Below the pieces are notes generated by a model. It ran no database searches. It was not told where the DNA came from and saw nothing but the letters and a program-made list of their open reading frames with translations. A DNA stretch of 6,996 nt from Planctomycetota bacterium. GTDB lineage: Bacteria; Planctomycetota; GCA-002687715; DRQF01. Of the stretch, positions 1 to 6,996 are shown piece by piece (position 1 is the stretch's first letter; every line of letters starts with the position of its first letter). The DNA lies in the NCBI GenBank assembly GCA_015485455.1, contig WFTN01000432.1:1-6996 (forward strand). Reading direction: 5' to 3'. Made by a program: the position numbers and the translations under genes.

Positions 1-544
1 CAACACCACTTTGGTCTCAAGCTTCTTCCTCATGGAGTTGGCAGACCGAGCTGTCACTTTTGCCGATTGCGGTGTGGTCCCAGACCCAGATGCCAAAGGC
101 TTGGCTGCCATCGCCATCAGCTCTGCCGAAAGTCACAAGCTTCTCACCCGTGAAGAACCACGGGTTGCCCTCCTTTCGTTTTCTACCAAAGGCAGCGCCG
201 AGCACCCCAAGGTGCAAAAAGTGAGAGATGCTTTGGAGATCGTAAAACGAGAAGCACCTCAGTTGGCAGTTGACGGCGAATTGCAATTTGACGCAGCTTG
301 GCTACCAGCCATCGCCAAACGCAAAGCCCCCCAATCGAACGTCGCCGGCCGTGCCAACGTCTTCGTCTTCCCAGACTTGGACTCCGGTAACATCGCCTAC
401 AAGATCACTGAGCGCTTGGCTGGTGCCACAGCTTTAGGGCCCTTGGTTCAAGGGCTCGCCAAACCCTTCATGGATCTCTCTCGAGGCTGCACCTCCCAAG
501 ACATCGTCGAAGTCGCCGTCGTCGCCTCTTGCCTGAGTCGATAG
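1..544 (+). CDS. pta: Phosphate acetyltransferase, C-terminal part (5' end outside window)
   Basis: Phosphotransacetylase interconverts acetyl-CoA plus phosphate and acetyl phosphate plus CoA in the cytoplasm, normally paired with acetate kinase. The reading frame is open from base 2, so the gene begins upstream of the window; about 180 C-terminal residues are visible. Family blocks seen in order are SSFFLM near the edge, [50 protein letters not shown] and [10 protein letters not shown], then [14 protein letters not shown] close to the end. In that last block the Ser-Arg pair (codons at 479-484) and the Asp six residues after the Arg match S309, R310 and D316 of the Methanosarcina thermophila enzyme, so the active-site end looks intact. 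The TAG stop is at 542-544. Whether an N-terminal DRTGG-type regulatory region is present cannot be seen. An acetate kinase gene, if adjacent, would have to lie upstream, because the next gene downstream is convergent. The TTG at 11 is internal and not a real start. Confidence 0.96.
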   Translation, partial: NTTLVSSFFLMELADRAVTFADCGVVPDPDAKGLAAIAISSAESHKLLTREEPRVALLSFSTKGSAEHPKVQKVRDALEIVKREAPQLAVDGELQFDAAWLPAIAKRKAPQSNVAGRANVFVFPDLDSGNIAYKITERLAGATALGPLVQGLAKPFMDLSRGCTSQDIVEVAVVASCLSR

Positions 545-619
545 TTTTTCCACGAAAGGAATTCGAGTTCGTTTTCAAGAATTCACTTGAGCACTTTGGC
601 CGAACAAACCAGTAGCCGC

Positions 620-3205
620 CTATTCGAGAATCAACCAAACGACGCGGCCCGGAGGCATGGTGATTTTGAATTCATAGCTGCCTCGACCGTTATAGTCCGG
701 TAGGGGCGTTTCGCTTCCGTCCAGACAATCAATGAGATAAACCCGACGAGGTTGATCGCCCAGATCTGGATAGTCCTCTGTAGTGAGTGTTTCTTCCCAA
801 ATCTCTGTGGCATTGATGAAACCACCTTCCTTGATGGTTTGGGTCCAATTACCACAATTGAATCCCAGCCGATTTTCATCTCGATCGTACCACCCCTGGG
901 CATAGATGAACTCTTTTTGGATGGTTGGAGTGCCAACACGTTCGTCAATCTTACGACGCACGACGCTCGTTCTTTGCATTTCATGAAGACGTTTCGATGT
1001 ATGAAATCTCTTCACCAACTCCTGTTGCGTCCACCAACATCGTCGAAGAAATTCATAGTGAGGAATGGCATCCCTAAACCACAAGTTGTAGTCCGGTTCT
1101 CCAGGCTTGGCGATGAAATACTCGTTGGGGCGGAGATCAAAAAATGCCTGCACTGGCATCATATGTCCACCCATGAGCCAATAGAGGAAGATACCGTTCA
1201 GCGATTCCGTCCGGCTAATAAATCCTGGGACCTCCAAGAGAAGGTCCTTGCTTGCTCCACGGCCGAATCCATGGAATGTGGAGTGCTTGACATACTCCCC
1301 GAATTGAGCGGAAGGGCCAAATACCTGAGTGGAATCCACTCCTTTCACGCCAACAGAATCCCAAGTCACAATGTCCGCTTCCCCGATGGAGAATTCAGAA
1401 GGCCATTCATGGACTATGATCGTTTCCTCCCCAGCCATTTCTTGGCGCAAGAGTCCAGAGATACTCCGGTTGGCCATGGTCCAGGTCTTCGATCCCACAC
1501 CACGATCGTCTGGCGAGAGGGCCGGATTGTCGTTCGGGGGTGGCCCATCAGCACCACCACGGTCAATGTAAAGTCCAGCCAAATTCAGACCGTCAAACTG
1601 CCGGGCAATAAACCGAGCATACTCACGATTATTCGCTGCATTCGTCCAATCAACGTAGGGATAGAGAGTCCCACCAGATCTTGCAGGAATAGAAACATGT
1701 TCCGACTCCAACGGCTCCAAGGACGACGGGAGGTTGGGTTGATCCTGTAGAACATAATTCGACCGAGTAAGGGGCAAATCGTCCATAATGCCAAGTCGCG
1801 GTGTTACTCCACTCAGAGAACTCTTGTCATTGTAGATAGGAATGGTGTAAATGATGACACTCAGATCTTCTTCCCAAGCTCGCTGAATATTCTTGATCGC
1901 GCTCTTTGTGAGAGGCCCATAGATCGGCGCTGACTCTCCTAAGTCCCCAGGGCCTGTGCCGTACCAGATGCTTCCTACAGAGCCCGGCCCGCCCCGAAAG
2001 AAATCCTTAATGCGCAGGCATTGCTCCAGATACTTGGAGAAGTCGAAGCCGAAGAAACCACCAAAGTTTGGAGCAAAACACACCATCTGCTTTGCCTTCT
2101 TCGGGAAGTTGTTGCTGGCGTTGATTCGCCCTCGGGCGAATGCCGGATGGCCCTGCTCCATTTTCCTCTTGGTGTCATAGTCCAAAGCATGATTCCAATC
2201 GCCACGCATGGGCCGAAGCTCGACACCATAGTCAAAAACACTATCGGAATTGTGATCAACCCCCACAGAGTTGTCTTGAGGAATAAAACAGATCTTGAAA
2301 ATGATCTCATGAGTATCAGGGTCACGGGAGATGGAAAATGTCTTTCCTTGCCCAGCAATATCATCCGTGCGAATCAATAGGCCCTCTAACGTTTCATGGT
2401 CCCAGAAGTAAAAACACTGAGACATGGAAGATGCATTGGGCGTGATTCCTCGGGAAGGCTCATCATACTTAATGATCCCCATGTCGTCGCTTGGATTGAG
2501 GAAACTGGCAGCAGCGTTGCCGCCACGTCTCGAGGCCGCAGGGTGCATGCCCACAATGGGGTTTCCGATTGGAATCTCAACATCATCCATCCAGGACACG
2601 ACATAAGGAACGACCCCGGAGAGCATCACGCGGCAATTGGCAGGATCACCCCTTCCTGGTGGTTTGATACGAAACTGAAGTGAACAGAAATGAAAACCGT
2701 GGGCAGCACTGAATCGAGGCCGCATGGCAATACTCGGCCGAATGCGCATGCTCCCATTCTTGTGGTCGGCTATGCAATCGAGGTCGTAATCGAAAATATC
2801 GACGCCACCGGGAGAACCAATATGGCTGTTGAGCTTTGAGCGGATATGAATATTGTCGCCATCAAAAAAGGAGCCATCGTTGGCAAAGAGTTCAGTGCCC
2901 CACTCGGCGAAAGTACGGTCGCCGGTAGGTTGCGAGACTGTCTCCACCGTTCCGATGCGTTCTTCGCCAAATTCGATGGTTACGCCGTTGGCTGTCATCG
3001 AGCGGAAATAAAATCCCAACGGCAAGAAATAGTCTTTGCCGTTGTTGGATTGAGAAAAACGATGCTGAGGAGCCGACGGCGCTGCTTGTTGAATTTCCCA
3101 AACAAGGATCAAGCCGGAGTGGGACGAAGATGAGAGAGGTTTCTTGGCGTAAACCGCTGATACGAGGGTGGTGAAGACCACAAGGATCAACTTCAATCTC
3201 ATCAT
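620..3205 (-). CDS. Secreted glycoside-hydrolase-like protein, 861 aa, possibly DUF6259-like
   Basis: A large exported protein of unproven activity. Residues 1-20 form a standard signal peptide: Arg3/Lys5, a hydrophobic core LILVVFTTLVSAV and a VYA cleavage site before KK. No lipobox Cys, sorting signal or later membrane segment is evident, so it is probably periplasmic or released. Residues about 30-350 are beta-rich with scattered Cys and look like an N-terminal beta-sandwich. Residues about 370-720 look like a TIM-barrel region, with VCFAPNFGGFFGFD (375-388), IIYTIPIYND (451-460), YPYVDWTN (515-522), LAGLYIDRGG (542-551) and IIVHEWPSE (596-604). The end (about 765-861) is again beta-rich and finishes in GRVVWLILE. 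Asp548 and Glu600, at predicted strand ends, are candidate acid residues by analogy with clan GH-A-like barrels; this is inference. The start is the first of two adjacent ATGs, with a GAGG motif (3216-3219) 10 bases upstream. The hydrolase-like assignment is moderate and the substrate unknown. It is convergent with pta and 371 bases downstream of glyA, so probably transcribed alone. Confidence 0.72.
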   Translation of the reverse strand: MMRLKLILVVFTTLVSAVYAKKPLSSSSHSGLILVWEIQQAAPSAPQHRFSQSNNGKDYFLPLGFYFRSMTANGVTIEFGEERIGTVETVSQPTGDRTFAEWGTELFANDGSFFDGDNIHIRSKLNSHIGSPGGVDIFDYDLDCIADHKNGSMRIRPSIAMRPRFSAAHGFHFCSLQFRIKPPGRGDPANCRVMLSGVVPYVVSWMDDVEIPIGNPIVGMHPAASRRGGNAAASFLNPSDDMGIIKYDEPSRGITPNASSMSQCFYFWDHETLEGLLIRTDDIAGQGKTFSISRDPDTHEIIFKICFIPQDNSVGVDHNSDSVFDYGVELRPMRGDWNHALDYDTKRKMEQGHPAFARGRINASNNFPKKAKQMVCFAPNFGGFFGFDFSKYLEQCLRIKDFFRGGPGSVGSIWYGTGPGDLGESAPIYGPLTKSAIKNIQRAWEEDLSVIIYTIPIYNDKSSLSGVTPRLGIMDDLPLTRSNYVLQDQPNLPSSLEPLESEHVSIPARSGGTLYPYVDWTNAANNREYARFIARQFDGLNLAGLYIDRGGADGPPPNDNPALSPDDRGVGSKTWTMANRSISGLLRQEMAGEETIIVHEWPSEFSIGEADIVTWDSVGVKGVDSTQVFGPSAQFGEYVKHSTFHGFGRGASKDLLLEVPGFISRTESLNGIFLYWLMGGHMMPVQAFFDLRPNEYFIAKPGEPDYNLWFRDAIPHYEFLRRCWWTQQELVKRFHTSKRLHEMQRTSVVRRKIDERVGTPTIQKEFIYAQGWYDRDENRLGFNCGNWTQTIKEGGFINATEIWEETLTTEDYPDLGDQPRRVYLIDCLDGSETPLPDYNGRGSYEFKITMPPGRVVWLILE

Positions 3206-3314
3206 GCTCGCTTAACCTCAAAGTGGTTTCACTTGCGCAATACGCCAAAGGAGCTCGATTGCAATCGGTGGAGTGATGGCGAACGTGCTTGCTCTTGTTG
3301 GTCGATGCTGAATA

Positions 3315-3329
3315 GGAGTTGGCAACTCC
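3315..3329. repeat. Short palindrome, 7-base arms around one base
   Basis: GGAGTTG and CAACTCC are exact reverse complements separated by a single G. It sits 110-124 bases upstream of the ATG of the secreted-protein gene, on the side where its promoter would be. The near-zero spacer suits a dimeric regulator's operator better than an RNA hairpin, but no regulator is encoded nearby and a 7-base palindrome can occur by chance. The role is inference only. Confidence 0.4.
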
Positions 3330-3459
3330 CCACCCGGTATCGACATCCCCCAGAAGTTTCCTTAGAAAATCCTTAACTCAGGTCGTTCATGACCTTTGAT
3401 CGATGCCAAAACTTCTTGGATGCCGACTGGCGAGTTTTTTTCAACACTTTGAATAGAAC

Positions 3460-3524
3460 GCGCCCGTCAAGGATACGATCCCGCTCTCCTTCTTGGGAGC
3501 CTTAGGTTCGTTCATGACGGGCGC
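3460..3524. repeat. 10-base inverted repeat downstream of glyA (possible transcript-end structure)
   Basis: GCGCCCGTCA (3460-3469) and TGACGGGCGC (3515-3524) are exact reverse complements with a 45-base loop. The loop holds a smaller imperfect stem, GCTCTCC (3483-3489) against GGGAGC (3495-3500), so the RNA could fold as a long interrupted hairpin. It begins about 52 bases past the glyA stop, a fitting place for a 3'-end structure on the minus-strand transcript. No U-tract follows on that strand: the run of T at 3435-3441 is on the plus strand and is therefore A in the glyA transcript. A canonical intrinsic terminator for glyA is thus not supported. It could be a stability stem, or a weak terminator for transcription arriving on the plus strand. 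Confidence 0.45.
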
Positions 3525-3576
3525 TGGTAAGCAGTGGCACTTTTCCTGGGGAAGGTACTGCCTGCCACACTTGGGC

Positions 3577-4875
3577 TTAGTTTTCGTAGAGCGGGAATCG
3601 CTGGCACAGAGCTTGAACTTCGCCACGGACCTCCGCAGAGATTCCTTCGTCATCCGGGTTGCAAATAACCCGGTCGATTAAATCAACCAACGCCACAAAG
3701 TCTTCCTCTTTAAGACCGCGTGTTGTCATAGCCGGTGTTCCGAGGCGGATGCCACTGGTCACCATGGGACTGCGATCATCGAATGGAACCATGTTTTTGT
3801 TGGTGGTGATATCCGCTTCTCCCAGGATACGTTCAGCCTTCTTGCCACTGATCCCCTTGTTGCGCAGATCAATCAGAACCAGATGGTTGTCTGTACCATT
3901 GGAAACCAAATTGTAGTCCTTGGCGATGAAAGCATCGGCCATCGCTTTGGCGTTGGCGCGCACTTGCTTGGCATAAGCAGCAAATTCTGGTTTCAGGGCT
4001 TCGCCAAATGCTACGGCCTTCGCGGCGATGACGTGCATCAACGGGCCACCTTGTGTTCCAGGAAAGACCGCTGAATCAAGAAGCTCGGACATCTTCTTGA
4101 CTCGTCCACTCTTGGCCGCCACTTTGCCGAATGGATTGTCAAAGTCTTTACCAATCAAGATCATGCCACCACGGGGACCCCGCAGGGTTTTGTGAGTAGT
4201 GGTGGTGACGATGTGACAATGCGGCATGGGATCATTGAGTTCACCACTGGCAATCAGTCCTGCGGTGTGAGCCATGTCCATCCACAACAAAGCCCCTACC
4301 TCGTCGGCGATGGCCCGAAAACGCTGATAGTCAAAATCGCGCACGTAGGCACTGGCGCCGATGGAGATTAACTTGGGACGAACTTCACGGGCACGTTCGG
4401 CAAGTTTGTCCATGTCGATTCGCCCAGCCAAAGGTCCGGACTTCTCAACGCCGTAGAACTGAGCGTTGTAGAGGATGCCGGAGAAGTTCACCGGGCTCCC
4501 ATGAGTGAGGTGGCCGCCATGGGACAGATCGAGGCCAAGGAGTGTGTCACCTGGCTTCAAAACAGCCAAATAAACCGCAGCATTGGCTGAAGCTCCTGAA
4601 TGTGGCTGTACGTTGACCCATTCACAGCCATAAAGCTTCTTTGCTCGGTCTCTGGCTAAGTCTTCTGCCTCGTCCACAAAACCACAACCACCGTAGTAGC
4701 GCTTCCCTGGCAGCCCTTCTGCATATTTATTCGTCAAGATGCTGCCCTGCGCTTCCATCACAGCCCGGCTCACGAAGTTCTCGGAAGCGATAAGTTCGAC
4801 TCCGTCGTTCTGCCGCGCAAGTTCCTTTTGAACCATCTCGAATAATTCTGGATCTGCTTTGCTCAATTCACTCAT
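3577..4875 (-). CDS. glyA: Serine hydroxymethyltransferase
   Basis: This PLP enzyme converts serine and tetrahydrofolate to glycine and 5,10-methylenetetrahydrofolate, the main one-carbon source in the cytoplasm. It is complete at 432 residues, slightly longer than the roughly 417 of E. coli. Family residues are in place: Tyr51 and Glu53 in [15 protein letters not shown], the SHGGHLTHG block (118-126) with His122, Asp200 and His203 in MDMAHTAG, the PLP lysine Lys229 in [14 protein letters not shown], and Arg377 in [14 protein letters not shown] for the substrate carboxylate. Residues about 242-265 ([10 protein letters not shown] through GRVKK) are a longer loop than in E. coli, leading into [14 protein letters not shown] recall this form from Bacteroidota and PVC-group proteins. 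The start is the ATG at 4875, which gives a normal N-terminus ([12 protein letters not shown]). The upstream AAAGAAG is a weak ribosome site lying almost on the start codon. The gene diverges from the glycosyltransferase gene and no same-strand neighbour is close enough to suggest an operon. Confidence 0.98.
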   Translation of the reverse strand: MSELSKADPELFEMVQKELARQNDGVELIASENFVSRAVMEAQGSILTNKYAEGLPGKRYYGGCGFVDEAEDLARDRAKKLYGCEWVNVQPHSGASANAAVYLAVLKPGDTLLGLDLSHGGHLTHGSPVNFSGILYNAQFYGVEKSGPLAGRIDMDKLAERAREVRPKLISIGASAYVRDFDYQRFRAIADEVGALLWMDMAHTAGLIASGELNDPMPHCHIVTTTTHKTLRGPRGGMILIGKDFDNPFGKVAAKSGRVKKMSELLDSAVFPGTQGGPLMHVIAAKAVAFGEALKPEFAAYAKQVRANAKAMADAFIAKDYNLVSNGTDNHLVLIDLRNKGISGKKAERILGEADITTNKNMVPFDDRSPMVTSGIRLGTPAMTTRGLKEEDFVALVDLIDRVICNPDDEGISAEVRGEVQALCQRFPLYEN

Positions 4876-4991
4876 CTTCTTTACTCACTTGGACTTGGCG
4901 ACATTTTGACGATTCGCATTCGCGTTCTCACTTGGGAGGATTTGGCTCAAGAAAGAACACCCTTGCGAACGATAAATATGAAAGGGAATTC
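4876..4991. promoter_or_regulatory. Divergent intergenic region of glyA and the glycosyltransferase gene
   Basis: These 116 bases separate two divergently oriented start codons, so promoters for both genes are expected here or, for the glycosyltransferase, possibly inside glyA. I could not identify a confident sigma70-type pair on either strand. An AT-rich stretch GATAAATATG (4971-4980) resembles a -10 box, but it has no matching -35 and would leave a leader of only a few bases. The nonamer CTCACTTGG occurs twice in direct orientation (4884-4892 and 4927-4935). AAAGGG (4981-4986) is a plausible ribosome site for the ATG at 4992. Confidence 0.5.
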
Positions 4992-6996
4992 ATGCACAGC
5001 CACCCAGAGGCCCCCAGAGCACACGAGGTCGAAACAATGACAATTGTCGAAGATAGTATCGGCTCTGCATCGCAGAGCCAAGCTCAAGCCATCACTCTTG
5101 AGACGGAGGCAAAGACACGTTTCCTGTTCTTAGGAGGTACAGATGAATCTTGCGGTGCTCATATAGTCATAGACAGCTTCAAAAGGGCATTCTGCGCTTC
5201 AGACGATGTAGCTCTCATCGTTGGCTCCGGCCCGAAATCTTCAAAAAAAGTCGACGTGGCGTGGCTGGCAAAGTCCTTCAACAACGAATTCGACCCAAAC
5301 GCCGAGTTGATCGACCTCAATCCCACCTCGGCCCAACTCGACCAGCTCCTGCTTCAATGCCAGTTTCTGATATGCATGGGGGCGCAAGCCCAAGATTCAC
5401 CCCTGGTGAGCCAAGCCGTCGCTGGTGGTGTTCCCGTCATTTTCCCAGAATCGTGCACAAACATCATTGGCTTGGATCATTCCACCGCTTACCCGGTTAT
5501 GACAGGAACTGTCGCCGAAGCCGAAAACGAAAAAGACGGCCCCGTACACCCCCAAGATTTGGCTGGAGTCCTCAGGCGCGTGGTGGCAGAGCCTAACGAA
5601 GTGGCAAGAAAAAGTCGTTTAGCCCAGGCTCGAGTCACGGGTGACAAGAGTCATCAAACCACTCTGCCCCAAAACGAAGAACTACCCCCCATCCCATCTA
5701 AAACCGGAATCTGTTGGGGGGCCGCCGCATTCAACTATTCGGGTTACGCCAAAGTAACGCGAACAGTTCTCAGCTCGATGCATCGCCATAGAGCGAACTA
5801 CGGCTTCCACACCCACGGTGGAGATAGAAAGTTCGTCGAGGAGCTCAAGCAGAATCCCCGAGAATTCGAGTACTGGGATCGCGTCACCAGACACCAAAAC
5901 AATGACGGAATTTACTGTGCATTCCATCCTCCCATCCGTTTGGATGGCCAAAGCCTCTATCGGGCTATCACCCTCGAAAACCAATCCCTCAAAGGACTAG
6001 CTGCATTCACCATGTTCGAAACAGACCGTCTGCCACAGGGGTGGGCAGCGGAATGCAATGCCGCGGACGAAGTCTGGGTCCCTTGCCAATTCAACATCGA
6101 TTCGTTCACCAAAGGTGGCGTTGATCCTCGCAAGCTGAAGAAACTACAATTGGGAATCGACGCTTCCCCATTTGTGAGCAAGCAACCAATCTATGAGATC
6201 TCAGAAAGGCGAGGATTCAACTTTCTGAGCATTTTCGACTGGGCCTTACGGAAAGGCTGGGATGTTCTCTTGCGCTCCTATTGTGCGGCGTTCACCGCCG
6301 ACGATGACGTAAGTTTGACTCTCCGTGCTTATCCGGCCATCACCGATCAATTGCCTATTCGGACGCAGATCGACAATTTCATGCGTCGCGAAGGAATCGA
6401 TCCTTCCCGGGCACCCAAGATCATTCTCATTGACCGCTTCGTTTCTGAAGCTGAAATGGCGTCCCTTTATCAGGCTGCGGATGCCTTCGTTTTGCCCTCC
6501 CGAGGAGAAGGATGGGGACTTCCCTATATGGAGGCCATGGCCTCCGGTCTCCCAACCATCGGCACCCGATGGAGCGGGCAACTCGAGTTCATGCACGACC
6601 AGAACAGCCTTCTTATCGACTTAGAAGGTCTCGTGCCGGTTTTCCCAGAGCAAACCAGACTCTCAAAGTTCTATGAATCTCATCATCTTTGGGCCCAACC
6701 CAGCACATGTCACCTCAAGGAGATCATGCGCAACTTGGTGGCCAACCCTGCCCGCGGTCGAGAACTCGGCAAACAAGCCCAAGAAGATGTCTGCACAATC
6801 TGGACAGCAGACAAAATGATGAATCGCCTCTACCAACTGGTGGACGGGCTAAGCGATCGACTTTCAAGATCCGGAACACCACCCGTGCTCGGGAAACTCA
6901 AGAATCCTCAGGCCCCAGTGCCCTCCGTCGCCTGGACAGGGCCCATCTACGACGCCAGTGGCTATGCCGACGAAGGGCGAAACTTCCTTCACGCCA
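4992..6996 (+). CDS. Multi-module GT-B (GT4-like) glycosyltransferase, 3' end outside window
   Basis: The frame is open for 668 codons to the window edge without a stop. Residues 1-42 are a variable leader with no signal peptide or membrane segment, so the protein is probably cytoplasmic. Residues about 43-200 resemble the C-terminal Rossmann half of a GT-B enzyme (RFLFLGGTDES, DDVALIVGSGPK, QAVAGGVPVIFPES) but lack the EX7E acids. Residues about 238-625 are a full GT4-like module. It opens with WGAAAFNYSGYAKVTR, continues with TMFETDRLPQGW (340-351) and ADEVWVPCQFN, then FLSIFDWALRKGWDVLLR (411-428) with Arg420/Lys421 in the donor-phosphate position. It has PSRGEGWGLPYMEAMASG with Glu506 and Glu514 forming an intact EX7E motif. 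From residue 648, WTGPIYDASGYADEGRNFL starts another module. Such enzymes use nucleotide-sugar donors to build glycans; donor, acceptor and product cannot be read here. The start could be 4992 (AAAGGG, 5-base spacing) or ATG 5037 (GAGGT, 7-base spacing). A surface polysaccharide role is a guess. Confidence 0.9.
   Translation, partial: MHSHPEAPRAHEVETMTIVEDSIGSASQSQAQAITLETEAKTRFLFLGGTDESCGAHIVIDSFKRAFCASDDVALIVGSGPKSSKKVDVAWLAKSFNNEFDPNAELIDLNPTSAQLDQLLLQCQFLICMGAQAQDSPLVSQAVAGGVPVIFPESCTNIIGLDHSTAYPVMTGTVAEAENEKDGPVHPQDLAGVLRRVVAEPNEVARKSRLAQARVTGDKSHQTTLPQNEELPPIPSKTGICWGAAAFNYSGYAKVTRTVLSSMHRHRANYGFHTHGGDRKFVEELKQNPREFEYWDRVTRHQNNDGIYCAFHPPIRLDGQSLYRAITLENQSLKGLAAFTMFETDRLPQGWAAECNAADEVWVPCQFNIDSFTKGGVDPRKLKKLQLGIDASPFVSKQPIYEISERRGFNFLSIFDWALRKGWDVLLRSYCAAFTADDDVSLTLRAYPAITDQLPIRTQIDNFMRREGIDPSRAPKIILIDRFVSEAEMASLYQAADAFVLPSRGEGWGLPYMEAMASGLPTIGTRWSGQLEFMHDQNSLLIDLEGLVPVFPEQTRLSKFYESHHLWAQPSTCHLKEIMRNLVANPARGRELGKQAQEDVCTIWTADKMMNRLYQLVDGLSDRLSRSGTPPVLGKLKNPQAPVPSVAWTGPIYDASGYADEGRNFLHA
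5025..5029 (+). promoter_or_regulatory. Shine-Dalgarno-like GAGGT before an alternative start codon at 5037
   Basis: GAGGT lies 7 bases upstream of the in-frame ATG at 5037-5039 (residue 16 of the longer form) and matches the anti-Shine-Dalgarno sequence better than the AAAGGG (4981-4986) before ATG 4992. The shorter protein would begin MTIVEDSIGS. Neither N-terminus falls in a conserved domain, so homology cannot choose between them; the real start may be either one. Confidence 0.4.

Larger units (their letters stand above)
3206..3576. other. 371-base non-coding gap between glyA 3' end and the secreted-protein gene
   Basis: No convincing gene lies here. Short open frames exist on both strands, for instance a 24-codon one on the minus strand beginning MNEPKAPKKESG (start at about 3514), but none has a recognisable product or good start signals. 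The region must carry the 3' end of the glyA transcript and probably the promoter of the secreted-protein gene, both read on the minus strand. I could not assign a -35/-10 pair with confidence. It does hold several inverted repeats: a 15-base near-perfect palindrome at 3315-3329, a short AGGTC/GACCT pair at 3380-3395 and a 10-base stem at 3460-3469/3515-3524. Confidence 0.6.

Noticed and set aside
545..619. Possible shared terminator between the convergent pta and secreted-protein genes (GAATTC twice; TCAAG/CTTGA arms at 575-579 and 586-590)
   Set aside because: The stems are only 5-6 bases, AT-rich and not followed by a T-run on either strand, so termination here cannot be supported.
752..1750. 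332-codon plus-strand open frame opposite the secreted-protein gene
   Set aside because: The translation shows no family motifs or signal features, and it lies wholly antisense to a gene with a clear signal peptide and domain-like structure.
3441..3653. 70-codon minus-strand open frame overlapping the glyA 3' end
   Set aside because: Its first part is simply glyA read in another frame, and the remainder has no recognisable product. The inverted repeat in this stretch explains it better as non-coding.
4942..4980. Candidate promoter for the glycosyltransferase gene (TTGGCT at 4942, TAAATA at 4973)
   Set aside because: The spacing is 25 bases, too long for a sigma70 promoter, and the predicted transcript would begin only a few bases before ATG 4992.
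5150..5596. 148-codon open frame in another plus-strand frame
   Set aside because: It is Arg/Pro-rich without motifs, and the glycosyltransferase frame is open through the same region and matches a known fold.

Overview
The window looks like ordinary bacterial chromosome of about 50-55% GC, densely coding, with four genes and no mobile elements, tRNA, rRNA or CRISPR that I can see. The serine hydroxymethyltransferase carries a lengthened loop before its [13 protein letters not shown] stretch, as I recall from Bacteroidota and PVC-group (Verrucomicrobiota/Planctomycetota) proteins. A large secreted glycoside-hydrolase-like protein sits next to it. Together these suggest, with low confidence, a Verrucomicrobiota-like polysaccharide-using bacterium.

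Layout. (1) Bases 1-544, + strand: the C-terminal end of phosphate acetyltransferase (pta), cut by the window edge. (2) Bases 620-3205, - strand: an 861-residue exported protein with a clear signal peptide and glycoside-hydrolase-like (possibly DUF6259-like) features; it converges on pta across a 75-base gap. (3) Bases 3206-3576: a 371-base non-coding gap with several inverted repeats. (4) Bases 3577-4875, - strand: complete glyA with all the expected catalytic residues. (5) Bases 4876-4991: a short divergent gap that must hold the 5' signals of glyA and of the next gene. (6) Bases 4992-6996, + strand: a large multi-domain GT-B glycosyltransferase, open to the window end with no stop codon in 668 codons.

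The four genes do not form an obvious pathway. pta (acetyl-CoA/acetyl phosphate) and glyA (serine/glycine and one-carbon supply) are central metabolism. The exported hydrolase-like protein and the glycosyltransferase suggest carbohydrate breakdown outside the cell and glycan assembly inside it, but nothing in the sequence links them.

The most interesting item is the glycosyltransferase. It has a degenerate N-terminal half-module that has lost the EX7E motif, then a full intact GT-B module, then the start of another module marked by a repeated W-x7-SGYA signature. I found no convincing evidence of an entirely new biological system.
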